From Acanthaster planci (lineage: Eukaryota; Echinodermata; Asteroidea; Valvatida; Acanthasteridae), in the NCBI RefSeq assembly GCF_001949145.1, contig NW_019091374.1, positions 1,534,964-1,598,963 on the forward strand: a stretch of 64,000 bases of DNA, read 5' to 3'. Of the stretch, positions 44,901 to 52,356 are shown piece by piece; the stretch's first letter is position 1, and each line of letters opens with the position of its first letter. The notes beneath the pieces were generated by a model. The model was given only the letters and a program-made list of their open reading frames with translations. It was not told where the DNA came from and made no database searches. Both the position numbers and the translations under genes were made by a program.

Positions 44901-47426
44901 TGTATTGCTGCCATGCTGCTGCCATACGTTCAAATTTGGCAAGACCTTACTAGAAATTTATGCACCCACTCCAGAGTCAGTTTAGCAGAAATGCAGCGAG
45001 AATTAAGTCAGACTGAACATGCACAAGAGACATTTCAAAAGTTATTCAGTAAACATTTTTGTTACATTTCATCAGATCATGTACATGTACATGTAACTGT
45101 ATCATCCCTCTCTTTTGTGATTCTTGTTACATGTAGCTTAGATTGAGACACGGAGGAGTAAAGATTCCTCCATGATTCAAGGAATGTTTGAAAATAAATT
45201 TATCATTTATGTAATATTCTCGCAAAATGAAAATCTGGCAGACAAAAATATGATACATGGCTATCAGGGTGTGCACGTAATCTGTGAGAAGTTTATATAT
45301 ATTTCCTCGATCAATGCGAGTTACTTTTTGTAAAGAGATTTTCTCCTCTGTGGTGACTCTTTGTAACTACATGTACATTTCATTCTCTTTGGTGACTTGA
45401 TGGAATTGTCTTCTAGCTGTTTTCCCACCAAAAAACTTGTTTGCATTTTATAGCTGGTGCACGTTCACAAACATGTACATGTATGTCTCAAGCACACTGC
45501 TGAACACTCCACCTCTGTATGTGGTTGCCAAATGTTCAAATTTTAGCCTGAGAAATTTAGAGATTCTGCTTTAAAAACAGCACCTGCATCCTTTGAAACT
45601 AAAAAAGAGATTTCAACCCTTTTTATCATTTTGGACCAGTACACTCTATTAACATCACAGCAACATTTTACATGTAAAGACCAGTTTATACTCCAGGTGA
45701 ATGCTCCGCAAAGTGAATGTCACATCGTGCAACACTTGCAGCAAATTTCGCTTGATTTGAAACATAGTCAAGTTTTGTGAATTCGCAGCACAAATACCTT
45801 AAGAACCGATGACAAATGGGCTACAGGTACATGTAAATGTAGAATACAAAATTAGCCACAGACAAGTGTAATTGAAAAATGCATCTTGTCTTATGTGTAA
45901 CATATTTCTTAAACATTTTTTCATGCCATCTTGATTCACAGTTTAAATCAAAGGAGTTTTTACTTATGGTTCAATTACATGACAAACATTGATGTTTTGC
46001 TTTTTGGTGGGGGAGGCTTGGAGTGGGGATATTTTCATTAATTAGCATGGCAAAACTCATTTTTGACTTTCTATATAATTTGAAACCATCTCTTGTCAGG
46101 ATACCAGCAGTATGTACATGTACGGTATACAATTGTACATGTTATACTACATGTATATAGTGTCAGTCCCACACTAGTTGAATAATGTACTGTCAATGCA
46201 CAGAACGCAATAATGAACTAGGCTTTTGTGCATTCCTGTTTTGATGCAAATTCACGGTGCTTACATGAGAACATCTAACCACTGAGTTTGAGTCACTGCA
46301 GCTTGTCAAGTGGGATAAAACTGCCTTCGCATTCCATTACTTCCCTTGTGCTTTCCTGTGCTTCTGTCAAGGGTATGGCTGGACATGTGCAGTCTGTGGT
46401 TGTATAAAGCAGTGGTCTTGCCCTACTCAAAGTGCCCCAGCCAGGTCAAGAGGTCATACATGTACATCAATTAAATTAACATGATTCCAAATGGTCAAGA
46501 GCAACGCACACCCAAACACAGATTTCTGGCCTCCCTATCGCAGAGCTTATAGAGTCAATTGCCACTAAATTCAATTATTTTTCTAAAGTATTTCATAATG
46601 TAGAGGCAACTTCCCTTTGCAATGTTTGACTACACTGCCATGTTTTGGCATTGTACTGTATATTTTCCCAAGTGCTGTAACTAGCTCAGCAGGTTGGCTA
46701 CTTAAGCCAGGCCTGAGCGAGTGTGAGAAGCCATGTGCATGTCAAATCGAAAGCAGTCCTGCTGGCCCAAGTAAGACTGGGGGAATTACCTGCAATTGAA
46801 ATTACTGGTCTTTGAATATTTACCAAATATTTTCCTCACCCTGCATTTGGCCTGCGTTTCTTCCTGAGGGCCAGAGGCAAATCAAACTGGCCAATTCCCG
46901 GTGACTTTGTTGCTGATGCCTTCCCGAAGAAGGCTTTGTTTGGTGACTGGGTCATTCCCAGTTTCACACCTCCAGATTGGCCGACAGACTTGCCGAAAAT
47001 TGACTTCCTGGGAGATGATTGGCCGAGGGAGAGCTTGCTGGTGGGCGATGAGTGGACAGGGGAGGGTTTGCCAGAGGGCGACGAACCCGATCCCGATGCT
47101 TTAAAGGTGGCTTTGCCGGATGACTGGGCTGCCCCTGACTTTGCAACACCTGACTGGCCCACAGACAGCTTGCTTGATGTCGACTGGCTGCCAACAGGGA
47201 CTTTGCCAGTTCCGGATTGGCCGGTGGTGAGCTTACCAGATGGTTGCTGGCCTGACAGAGATTTGCCCAGCAGTGACTTCACTGCCCCAGCAGAACTCAC
47301 CTGTTTCGCCTGGGATGACTTGCCCACCCCAGCCGGATGTTTAGTTTTGGTTGTGTCTACAACTTTTGCCGCTGTTGGAGTTGTCGTTTTTACGGTGGCC
47401 ATCTTTGGTGTGACTGGACTTGCCAT
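11596..47426 (-). CDS. ZMYND8: ZMYND8/RACK7-type chromatin reader, whole gene (16 coding exons)
   Basis: Joined coding exons on the minus strand, 5' to 3': 47426-46840, 39621-39560, 38636-38503, 38078-37935, 37496-37383, 35149-35057, 34329-34242, 33611-33556, 33015-32938, 31573-31458, 31249-28621, 28058-27896, 25064-24940, 24006-23839, 17984-17841, 11946-11596. They total 5,052 nt and give 1,683 residues with no frame break; every intron is GT-AG. Domains: N-terminal repeats (64-169), PHD (262-309), bromodomain (about 310-426), zinc knuckle (433-452), PWWP (453 to about 530), acidic linker to 1367, coiled coil (1368-1463), MYND (1464-1498), Gln/Pro-rich tail (1568-1683). This order is that of ZMYND8 (PRKCBP1/RACK7), a nuclear reader of acetylated and methylated histones that recruits NuRD- and KDM5-type co-repressors in vertebrates. 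As I recall, vertebrate ZMYND8 is roughly 1,200 residues, so this one is longer, mainly in the N-terminus and linker. ZMYND11 shares the domains but is much shorter and has a different PHD sequence. Two assembly gaps fall in introns only. Confidence 0.9.
12533..12573. repeat. Partial copy of foldback element end
   Basis: Reads GGCTCTGG.GACTTGTGA ... AGAGTGGGTCA, the same sequence as the right arm of the element at 12,842-13,089 about 500 bases away. It appears to be a solo end. Confidence 0.6.
12842..13089. mobile_element. Foldback MITE, 248 bp, TGACCYGCTCT ends
   Basis: The ends are inverted copies: TGACCTGCTCTGCAAACATG on the left, and TGACCCGCTCTACAAAAATG when the right end is read on the other strand. 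Similarity continues through CCAGAGCCACTTTTGAGTT, giving arms of about 55 bases. The inner 140 bases are not inverted. No clear target-site duplication. A short open frame across it is incidental. Confidence 0.75.
14803..14876. other. Assembly gap (74 N)
   Basis: A run of N inside ZMYND8-like intron 15. It ends next to a G-rich tract, a plausible reason for the break. Confidence 0.98.
17841..17984 (-). CDS. ZMYND8: ZMYND8-like exon 15
   Basis: Forty-eight codons (residues 1520-1567), rich in Gln, Ser, Thr and Ile, with no known domain. It is open with no stop, phase 0 at both ends, with acceptor CCCTACAG and donor CAG|GTAAAA. Ends and phase fit exons 14 and 16, though introns on both sides are long (about 5.9 kb each). 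Confidence 0.75.
19190..19375. repeat. ACATGTAC-rich cluster
   Basis: Repeated TACATG/CATGTA units, perfect or decayed, for example ACATACATGTACATG and GACATGTACATGTACATG. Further short arrays of the same palindromic unit occur throughout 12-60 kb. Confidence 0.8.
23246..23686. mobile_element. Possible MITE with 20-bp inverted ends
   Basis: AGTCTCCGGTTTCTGGTCAG at the left is matched by the reverse complement of CTGACCAGAAACTGGAGAGTT at the right, one substitution and one indel apart. No interior inverted symmetry and no target-site duplication seen. Two such arms about 440 bases apart are unlikely by chance but could be unrelated repeats. Confidence 0.4.
23839..24006 (-). CDS. ZMYND8: ZMYND8-like exon 14: MYND zinc finger
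   Basis: Fifty-six codons (residues 1464-1519). It starts [15 protein letters not shown], then [13 protein letters not shown], with closing His1494 and Cys1498; this is nearly the vertebrate ZMYND8 MYND sequence. MYND fingers bind Pro-rich motifs in co-repressors. After the finger comes a short Gln-rich piece. Acceptor TTGCGATAG, donor GTATGT. Confidence 0.95.
24940..25064 (-). CDS. ZMYND8: ZMYND8-like exon 13: coiled coil, second part
   Basis: Completes the split Asp codon and adds 41 residues (to 1463). It holds a charged helix with [15 protein letters not shown] and ends KTKTKQW, directly ahead of the MYND cysteines, as in the family. Acceptor CTCTCTCAG, donor GTGAGA. Confidence 0.93.
25390..25451 (+). 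repeat. tRNA-like SINE head
   Basis: GAGAGCTCAGTTGGAAGAGC resembles an RNA polymerase III box A, and GGTTCAAATCC 40 bases later a box B. The acceptor stem does not pair well, so this is a SINE head or tRNA pseudogene, not a working tRNA. Confidence 0.6.
25809..26039. mobile_element. Foldback element, about 230 bp
   Basis: Long imperfect inverted arms. ATCTGGAC begins the left end; the right end read backwards is ATCTGGACTTGTCATG. The best block is GGCAGCCAT.TTA...CTGTGCCA, followed by ATACAAAGGT, on both arms. Arms are about 80 bases with small indels. It lies in ZMYND8-like intron 12, beside the second assembly gap. Confidence 0.65.
26077..26165. repeat. Left copy of the repeat flanking the gap
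   Basis: This 89-base stretch recurs at 26,707-26,795 in the same orientation, with three substitutions before the copies diverge near the end. It runs straight into the N run. Confidence 0.9.
26166..26706. other. Assembly gap (541 N)
   Basis: A run of N inside ZMYND8-like intron 12, bounded on both sides by the same roughly 85-base sequence. The gap may hide a tandem array or be a misassembled pair of haplotypes. Confidence 0.98.
26707..26795. repeat. Right copy of the repeat flanking the gap
   Basis: Direct repeat of 26,077-26,165, differing at three sites (for example AGACGCGACC for AGACATGACC). Confidence 0.9.
27001..27244. mobile_element. GGGTRATT-family MITE, copy 1
   Basis: About 244 bp. 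It closely matches 39,889-40,135 over most of its length: shared TTTTGTAAGTTCAGAACACA, GATGAATTAATGCAAAT and CAAAGGTCAGATGTAACAGG. Its terminal inverted repeats are decayed (GGGTATTAAC versus the reverse of GGACTTACCC). Confidence 0.8.
27265..27651 (+). pseudogene. Possible 3' remnant of a non-LTR retrotransposon ORF
   Basis: An open frame of 128 residues. Near its start, [20 protein letters not shown] has the pattern seen after the reverse transcriptase domain in CR1/Jockey-like LINEs (L..L..RR..ND..FLYKI.N). The rest matches nothing I recognise and no reverse transcriptase motif is present. If the assignment is right, this is a short, dead 3' piece. The evidence is one motif. Confidence 0.35.
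27896..28058 (-). CDS. ZMYND8: ZMYND8-like exon 12: coiled coil, first part
   Basis: Fifty-four codons plus one base (residues 1368-1421). It is helical, with [19 protein letters not shown] and RKEFKQIM, matching the coiled coil ahead of the MYND finger in ZMYND8. Acceptor TTTCCGGCAG, donor ATGG|GTACGT. Confidence 0.9.
28621..31249 (-). CDS. ZMYND8: ZMYND8-like exon 11: end of PWWP and long acidic linker
   Basis: A 2,629-nt exon (residues 492-1367). It opens with the PWWP end ([16 protein letters not shown]) and a conserved [16 protein letters not shown] helix. Most of the rest is Ser/Thr/Glu/Asp-rich and probably disordered. Two islands resemble vertebrate ZMYND8: [16 protein letters not shown] (921-936), followed by a Ser-Asp-Glu run (946-975), and [12 protein letters not shown] near 1079-1090. 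IKSEPMD (594-600) fits a SUMO consensus, and DDVILVSD (about 1141-1148) fits a SUMO-interacting motif. Many SP/TP sites could be phosphorylated. The donor is GAAAAA|GTAAGA. Confidence 0.93.
31458..31573 (-). CDS. ZMYND8: ZMYND8-like exon 10: PWWP domain
   Basis: Thirty-eight codons plus two bases (residues 453-490). It has the PWWP start [17 protein letters not shown], with Phe-Trp-Pro for the domain's name motif, and RFFGQHD. PWWP domains bind DNA and methyl-lysine on histone H3. Acceptor TTTTCCCCCACAG, donor GTAGAA. The Arg codon at the end is completed by exon 11. Confidence 0.93.
31879..32106. mobile_element. GGCC-foldback family, copy 1
   Basis: About 228 bp, ending GTTGGAAAACGGCCC. It matches 56,077-56,282 almost throughout (shared AATCAGTCTAATAGTGCCAC and TCCAATGTAATTTAAAC) and the reverse complement of 41,561-41,802. 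The left terminal repeat is shortened compared with the 41.6-kb copy. Confidence 0.85.
32546..32823. mobile_element. Foldback element, 278 bp, GATCGWATAGC ends
   Basis: Inverted arms of about 115 bases. GATCGAATAGCGCCGCA on the left pairs with the reverse of TTCGGAGCTATACGATC on the right. Further in, GGTGCCATTTGAGCAA occurs on both arms. The centre has GCA/CAGG-rich sequence. The size and structure suit a nonautonomous DNA element. It lies in ZMYND8-like intron 9. Confidence 0.8.
32938..33015 (-). CDS. ZMYND8: ZMYND8-like exon 9: zinc knuckle between bromodomain and PWWP
   Basis: Twenty-six codons (residues 427-452): [12 protein letters not shown], then [10 protein letters not shown]. The two Cys-X2-Cys pairs (C433/C436 and C449/C452) match the ZMYND8 zinc knuckle that bridges bromodomain and PWWP. 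Acceptor CTTCTAG, donor GTAAGC. Confidence 0.93.
33556..33611 (-). CDS. ZMYND8: ZMYND8-like exon 8: bromodomain, last helix
   Basis: A 56-nt exon completing the split Ser codon and adding 18 residues (409-426), including [18 protein letters not shown], the bromodomain C helix. Acceptor CTTGTGCAG, donor GTAAGT. A dispersed repeat (33,690-34,110) sits just upstream in the intron. Confidence 0.9.
33690..34110. repeat. Dispersed repeat, copy 2 (CpG-depleted)
   Basis: Partner of positions 65-690: shared CATCCATGTTTGTACACAAA, ATATAGCTATTTG.A and AATGCATTTAGAATACATCA. Where copy 1 has CpG this copy mostly has TG or CA, as expected from decay of methylated CpG. It is inside ZMYND8-like intron 7, close upstream of exon 8. 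Confidence 0.6.
34242..34329 (-). CDS. ZMYND8: ZMYND8-like exon 7: bromodomain core
   Basis: Twenty-nine codons plus one base (residues 379-407). It reads [21 protein letters not shown] and then CIVFNG. N406 aligns with the acetyl-lysine-binding Asn of bromodomains; the residue before it is Phe rather than the commoner Tyr. Donor GAT|GTGAGT. Confidence 0.93.
34780..35025. mobile_element. hAT-like MITE with 5-bp target duplication
   Basis: Starts CAAGGGTAGATCCA and ends TGGATCTGCCCTTG, a 14-bp inverted repeat with one mismatch. AGACT flanks it on both sides (34,775-34,779 and 35,026-35,030). The CAAGGGYAGATCC..GGGG start is typical of hAT-type MITEs. A related copy is at 52,095-52,356. It lies 31 bases past the exon 6 splice donor. 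Confidence 0.8.
35057..35149 (-). CDS. ZMYND8: ZMYND8-like exon 6: bromodomain, first part
   Basis: Thirty-one codons (residues 348-378), including [11 protein letters not shown], the bromodomain ZA-loop Pro-Met-Asp-Leu motif. Acceptor GTTGCAG, donor GTGACC. A 246-bp MITE ends 31 bases inside the next intron. Confidence 0.92.
36004..37351. mobile_element. Probable hAT-like nonautonomous element, 1.35 kb
   Basis: CAGGGATGAGATTCT at the left and, read backwards, CAGGGATGTGAGATTCT at the right. The ends differ only by a TG insertion. CAGGG ends and the neighbouring AAAGCGGAAATCCGCC palindrome fit hAT elements. No transposase is recognisable and no 8-bp duplication is visible. It fills most of ZMYND8-like intron 5 and ends 31 bases from the exon 5 donor. 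It could instead be two separate elements. Confidence 0.5.
36494..36537. repeat. Tandem duplication, 2 x 22 bp
   Basis: TATTTTGGCCTCAAGCCACTC occurs twice in direct succession with one difference at the unit start. Confidence 0.9.
37383..37496 (-). CDS. ZMYND8: ZMYND8-like exon 5: PHD-bromodomain linker
   Basis: Thirty-eight codons (residues 310-347). It contains [11 protein letters not shown] and a helix with [13 protein letters not shown], matching the conserved helix between PHD and bromodomain in ZMYND8. Donor GGG|GTGAGT. A transposon end (the hAT-like element at 36,004-37,351) lies 31 bases into the following intron. Confidence 0.9.
37935..38078 (-). CDS. ZMYND8: ZMYND8-like exon 4: PHD finger
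   Basis: A single 48-codon exon holding a complete C4HC3 PHD finger, with ligands C269, C272, C281, C284, H289, C292, C305 and C308. [10 protein letters not shown] and GDWFCPEC are close to the ZMYND8 PHD sequence. In the family the PHD packs with the bromodomain and PWWP to form one histone- and DNA-binding module. Acceptor TTTCTTTGCAG and donor GTAAAA. Confidence 0.95.
38503..38636 (-). CDS. ZMYND8: ZMYND8-like exon 3: basic linker before the PHD finger
   Basis: Encodes residues 217-261, rich in Lys/Arg and Ser (KRKLSQSS and [12 protein letters not shown]), a likely bipartite nuclear localisation signal. Vertebrate ZMYND8 also has a basic stretch ahead of its PHD finger. Two in-frame donors overlap: CAG|GTACAT and, six bases on, CAT|GTAAGG. 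The second is closer to consensus and would add Val-His, moving the exon end to 38,497. The first is annotated; both keep the frame. Confidence 0.8.
39560..39621 (-). CDS. ZMYND8: ZMYND8-like exon 2
   Basis: A 62-nt exon with a pyrimidine-rich acceptor (TTTTTTCGGGCAG) and a donor GTAAGAAAC. It encodes residues 197-216, including [12 protein letters not shown], plus one base of the next codon. I know no domain here; the helix-like segment sits ahead of the basic region preceding the PHD finger. Confidence 0.75.
39889..40135. mobile_element. GGGTRATT-family MITE, copy 2
   Basis: A 247-bp element with clear inverted ends: GGGTAATTCCACAAATCAGG on the left, and GGGTAATTCCAAGAATTAGG when the right end is reversed. 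The best-preserved of the two copies of this subtype. No clear target-site duplication. Confidence 0.88.
41539..41825. mobile_element. GGCC-foldback family, copy 2, with long arms
   Basis: Inverse orientation to copies 1 and 3. The core (41,561-41,802) has arms GGGCCATTTTCCAATACTCA and GGGCCGTTTTCCAATACTCA (right end reversed), continuing through CTCCGTCTCAGGCTTC. The symmetry extends outward another 22 bases (ACATGATCAGGCAACC on both sides), for arms of about 70 bases. An overlapping open frame is incidental. Confidence 0.85.
42083..42160 (+). repeat. tRNA-like SINE head (class II-like)
   Basis: GGAGTGGTTAAGACACATGG resembles a Ser/Leu-type box A region and TCGGTTCAAATCTG a box B about 45 bases on. 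It is followed by a T-rich tract. It does not fold as a complete tRNA. Confidence 0.5.
42456..42809 (-). mobile_element. CORE-type SINE, about 354 bp
   Basis: Read on the minus strand it has three parts. A tRNA-like head has box A-like TGGCCAAGTGGTTAGGG and box B GGGTTCAAATCC. A central part reads GTGATCTTGGGCAAGTCAC and then CTCTCTCCACCC, very close to the CORE domain of MIR-type SINEs. The 3' part ends GGCACTTTGCAAGTGCTTG followed by TTATTATTATTTT, a LINE-derived type of tail. Head, core and tail in the right order over a normal SINE length make this a confident call. Confidence 0.82.
44338..44985 (+). other. Unrecognised 215-codon open frame in intron 1
   Basis: Open from an ATG to TAG on the strand opposite ZMYND8, somewhat GC-richer than its surroundings between 44,450 and 44,830. 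It lacks domains, transmembrane segments or repeats I can name. A frame this long is only mildly unexpected by chance in 64 kb. It may be noncoding. Confidence 0.15.
46840..47426 (-). CDS. ZMYND8: ZMYND8-like exon 1: start codon and repeat-rich N-terminus
   Basis: The exon gives 195 codons plus two bases (GG) and ends at a GCAGG|GTGAGG donor. The next exon begins with G, making a Gly codon, so the phase fits. The ATG has good context (GCCGACATGG) and an in-frame TGA three codons upstream. The protein is Ser/Gly/Lys-rich and low in complexity. It has degenerate units of the form [SG]KL[ST].GQS...K at residues 64-75, 85-96 and 130-141, a decayed one at 154-164, and SP.K..FGK at 138-146 and 161-169. 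A basic RKKRRP (188-193) may be a nuclear localisation signal. I know no equivalent in vertebrate ZMYND8. The link to exon 2 rests on phase and position, not on a transcript. Confidence 0.7.
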
Positions 47427-49647
47427 GTCGGCTCAATCAGGCTCAGTGGCTCTCTTATGTAACTGGCCTGCACACTTGTGTACTTTGACGAAACTGACCA
47501 AGCTGCAGTGATGTCAGCATGGGTGATGCTCTCCAATATCCATCATGATATCTACTGCATTCAAAGAGTGAAAATGCCAAAACATGATACATTCACGATT
47601 CACTTCACCAATTCTAGAACACATGCCACATGCAAATGTGCTCCTCTCCCCACCGTCCCCACATTTGAAATTTTGAAATGTTCAAGCCACTGTTCATTTT
47701 CTTTCATGAGTGCTCCCTTGGAAAAAAATATGTCGAACCCCAAGTACAGTACATGTACCCCCTAGGAAATTATTTTGTACAGATTCTGACCAAAATTTGT
47801 ATCCCTTGCTTGGGACTTAAACCAGTGCATGCATCTACTGTTTCCACACAGGCACCCAAGGTGACACAAATCAGCATGGAATTATGCAAGGAAATGTTTA
47901 AGCTGTGGGAGGGTTAGTGGTGGAGGCTTGACGGCAGCTTGAATCAGTGCACATGTTGATATTGAATTGATGGGCCATTGCTGTCACACTGTTATTGGGA
48001 GATCTCACACCCGTTTCTGACGGGCATTCAAGAGTCCCACTGAACCACATTAAAAGCAAATTTTGAATTAAGTACGGCAAAAGTTCAACATCTGAAACTC
48101 TCACATGTAGGTGCTAGCAGGCAAAAGATTGACACTTGAAGGTGCTCAGAATGACACCAGAGCGACTTGGTTTCAGATGTTGCTCTTTTCATGGGCCGAA
48201 CCCAGTGCAAATTTATAACATGGTGCATCTGTCTGAAAACAAACTTTAATTGGGTCGACCCAAGTCACTCTTAACTCTATTTGGTTCGGCGCAACCCTCG
48301 AACGCCAGTCAGAAACGGGTGCTGCATTACCACATTTTGTTCATTTAACCTCACTGATGCAGCCTATGGAATACATGCTCATAATGGCACATGCGTTCAG
48401 CAGATACCATATACCGTTACATGTATACCGGAAGGGTCCTGTTTGTTTCACATGGATCTGGATCCTGACCGGTGGTTCATTGCTGGTTTGCACCATCTGT
48501 TATACAGGTTGTGTTGTCAGTGAGCCAACTGATTCAGATGGAATATGATGAGCAACAAACAGGCCCAAGCATGCACAGATTTGTCCAGCCAAGTTGTGAC
48601 CAATGAACAGCAATGTCGAGTCAACTAAACGATATGTAACTTGGCCAAGACCCTTGGAGTCATTTCTTGCCATTGGCTGGCAATTTCATAGTTTCATTCA
48701 GCATCTGGCCTGTGGTAAACAAAATTATTCAGACTGCCCAAACAATGGTGGAAGAAAAACCAACTCTGGCAAATTAGCTGGGAAAATATACAAGATGTGC
48801 ACACACTTTCAAGGGATAAGAATAAAAAATGTGTGAAAAGTGGAGAGTAATGGTACAAAACAGGAAAAAAGGTGGCAGAAGCAGTTCTGTGCCAAAGGAT
48901 TACAGGTTACCAGTTTTGACTACACTTACATGTGCATGTCCATGTAGTGTACCGGTATCATACTTCCTGGAAAAACTGTTTCATACCAATTTACCAATGT
49001 GATCTACTGCACATTTCTGTCTGACGAGAGAAACACTAATGAATATGTTTCCGTCTTTTTTGTTTCAAAGATTGTTCTTTAAATTAGCACTTTCCTTCTG
49101 TTTTCTTAATGCACCACAAGATCGACAAGGAATTGTGCCCAGTTCATGAGATACATGTACACCATTCATGAATCAAGACCAGGTTTTCTGAAATTACCAA
49201 TTATCCCAAAGCATACTTGATTTAAGACATACAACACATAGGCTATAATTTAATTTGCCATTTGAATACGTTTTTACCAGCTTGCAATTTGCACAGGTCA
49301 TCATGACCTGTACGTTTCCGATTTGTACATGTTCATGCTGTGCAAGCAGGAAAATAAAATACATGTAAGTGTTCGTGACAAACAGAGCGAATTATTATGT
49401 CTTCTAAAAACCATGGACAACCATGGGATTAAACGGAGTAATAGAATATGTGATTGAAACAGGTTGACAACAAGAGAAACACCAACGTGATTGCAAAAAG
49501 AACTTCGGAATCATGTGCATACGACTCCAGGAAAATTCAAATTTCTGACTTTTCAGCCATGCTGAAATGGCACATGGATTCCAGTATTTTCCAAGCCCAT
49601 ATAGCACCTCTTACCATGCGGTCCAAAGATCTCCATCAGAATGGTGC

Positions 49648-49680
49648 CTCATGGCTATAGCCAACTGAGCTAGAGCTTGG
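49648..49680 (-). repeat. tRNA-like box A fragment
   Basis: On the minus strand it reads GCTCTAGCTCAGTTGGCTAT, a good box A. No convincing box B follows. Probably a truncated SINE head. Confidence 0.4.
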
Positions 49681-51616
49681 CAGCATTGACAAAAGGACTT
49701 CATTTGCATCTGTATATACACACATACTGAGGGGATTGGGTGCATACGCTCTCACTGGGGTCAAAGGGCAAATATGCAAATGAAGAGGTGTGGTTTTAAA
49801 TGACATTATCAGTGTGTGTGGTGTGTGTATATGCAGAGTGCATGTACAGTACACTACATATACACTGAACACACATGCACAATGTATGTACATGTACCTA
49901 CACTGCATCTTTGTGACATAATGTGTACAATGTAATTTACATGTACATGTACATACAGAAGTTTTTCCAGCTAGCTAGCTCACGTTCAGGTTGTGAGACT
50001 GCTTTTGTGTGGATGACAGCACAAATCATGGCATGAGTTTTGAACTATTTCAAAATTTGTCCACAACTGGTGTACCTGAGAAACGCTCGGATGGTGCGGT
50101 ATGTCATGAGAATGGTCACAGTCAGATTGGAAGGAATTTTGACAATATATTTCCGGTGCTCTTTTGAGTCATTCACACAAGTGCCATCAGTTAAAACTCC
50201 CCATTAAGCGACACGCCGGTACTGACAGAAGGATGGATGTAAGATCCCAAAATTGCAACACACAAATGCAAAAATTGGATGGGGATTTTTGGATTGTTCC
50301 AAGGACGTAGATAACTTTGGAAATTCTAAAATGTTTCTGTAACCTGCTGGCAACCATGTTCAATAGATTATTTCTTTGCCCATTCCTAACGCTGGAAGTG
50401 TTTCACTGATACAAAGCAACAAAGGCATACATTGTGACAGAATGACTGAGAAGTCGAGGTGCCCTGTTGGGTGATACACCCATACAAAAATGGTCCACAA
50501 ATACGTGGGTGCATCAATCTCTCCGTTCGATGGTCCCTTGTCGAAACCTTGAGTCTCGCTGAAATTTGTTGCACTGGATAAAATGTGACACTTCCATGCA
50601 CAAACTCTGCTTGGTTTGAACATGGAGAAAGGATTGAAGTCAAACCAAAATGCGCAATGCTGACTTTTCACTATCCATTCAGACAACAAAATTGTTCATA
50701 ATTTACAAAATATAAAATAAAGAGAACATTTTGATGTCTTTGCCAAAACACCTCATTCATTGCAATGGGTGTTCTCTTTAAAGTCTGCAACCATATGTGC
50801 ACTGTTTAGCATAGAAATTAATGAACTAATTTATTGAACATCATGTAGTGATACGATTAGTTGCATCTATCCTAATTTACTTCACAAGGCTGGTGGAGGG
50901 AATGGCCACTCAACGGCACAATTTTCCTGAATATTACATGTACATTATGCAGTTTGTGATCTGAATTGAAACTACTTGTGGCTACATGTAGATGCCTCTG
51001 AGAGGACAAGCTCGGGCCTGGACAATTAATACACACATCTACTAAAAGTGATGCAGCGTTCCTATGAACACGGAGGAAAAGTGTGTTCTTATTCATTCAT
51101 GCTATGAAATTGTAGTCAAGTCTATCACGAGTCCTTCCAGAGGGCCTGTCACAAATAGCAAGGTCAACAAAGGCTGAGGAAGGCTTTTGTTAGGGTTCAT
51201 TGTGAGAAGCTTTTGTGGCATGATAACTGGTGAAACTGGCTTGTGATGTCTTGTACCAGTAGGGATTTGTTATGGACAAAGACACAAACCTTCAATACTG
51301 GTATCTACCTGTCTACTAGGAGCCCTTATGCTCCACAACTTGGAGAGTAATTTACAGTTCCATCTTACTGGAAGTGGTTGAAGCCGGTGTGTGACACCAA
51401 AGCCAGAGACAAACCTAGGTCTGAGAAGTGATTCTTAGGCATACCAACTACCGAAAGATAGACGACCCCCTAACACACCAGTACATACATGTACATGTAC
51501 GCATGTACTAGGTACAAGTGCACTTTGACTCGAGAGTTATGGGTCGCAAACGAGCAGAAACTGGGTTGTTAGTTTGCAAGTTTTATTGACCTTTTCTTGT
51601 TCGGTTGAACAAAGAG

Positions 51617-51681
51617 AATCTGCAGAAGTAGGGTTCAAACGTGCCACCTCTAGAATGCTGCACCAGTGATCTATCCACAAA
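51617..51681 (-). repeat. tRNA-like SINE head
   Basis: On the minus strand GTGGATAGATCACTGGTGCA (box A-like) is followed by CACGTTTGAACCCTAC (box B-like). No closed acceptor stem. Confidence 0.5.
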
Positions 51682-52094
51682 CTTCCACGCAACAGTAGTC
51701 TCCAAAATGTGTTGATCTCTAGGCTACAGCTGCGTGATTTGCTGTTCTAATGTTTTGATTTTGGTGTGTACATTTTGAGCAAATTGGGTACAATGTAGAC
51801 CAGTACCTCAAAATTATCAAGGGTACATTTACACGTAGTTAATATGTAAATATCAAGTTAAACTGTGACATGATTGCTTTGTTGGTTTGCAAAGCCAGGA
51901 GAGTTTGATGATGCCAAAAATTGGGCCTCAACCCTAGAAAATTTCAAGCCTGAAGAACAACTAGGAAAAGCAAAATGAACCGAAAAACGAAGCATTTCCT
52001 CGGTTTCTTGGGTGCACATCTGGCTCCTGCCCATGGACCCAGCATGTACGCTGGCCGCAAGGCAAGCATGCACAGCGCAATGTACATGTATGTG

Positions 52095-52356
52095 CAAGGG
52101 CAGATCAGGGAGGGGCGGAGCAATGGGGGTATGTCCTCCCAGGAGCCAAACAAATTAAACCAAAAAATGAATCAAAGAAGGGCAACTTGGGGGGTCTATT
52201 TCCTACCCTTCCATAAGTGTGTAAAGAGTCCCAACATGTACAGGCAGCTCTACCTTCCAGAGAGGCCAAAAAAGTTTACTTGAAAAAAAAAAATTCCAAA
52301 AATTGGACCTCAAAAACACCCCCCCCCAAAAAAAATTGGTTTGAGATCTGCCCTTG
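52095..52356. mobile_element. hAT-like MITE, second copy
   Basis: Starts CAAGGGCAGATCAGGGAGGG and ends GAGATCTGCCCTTG, an inverted repeat of about 12 bases and the same ends as 34,780-35,025. The interior shares AAGTGTGTAAAGAG with that copy. No exact target duplication. Confidence 0.7.

Larger units (their letters stand above)
39622..46839 (-). other. ZMYND8-like intron 1
   Basis: About 7.2 kb and repeat-rich: a GGGTRATT MITE, a foldback element, a CORE-type SINE, a tRNA-like head and many ACATGTAC units. A plus-strand open frame of 215 codons (44,338-44,985) has no recognised homology. Confidence 0.6.

Noticed and set aside
46936-47511. 191-codon plus-strand frame opposite exon 1
   Set aside because: A shadow of the repeat-rich minus-strand exon. 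The minus frame has a supported start and matching splice phase.
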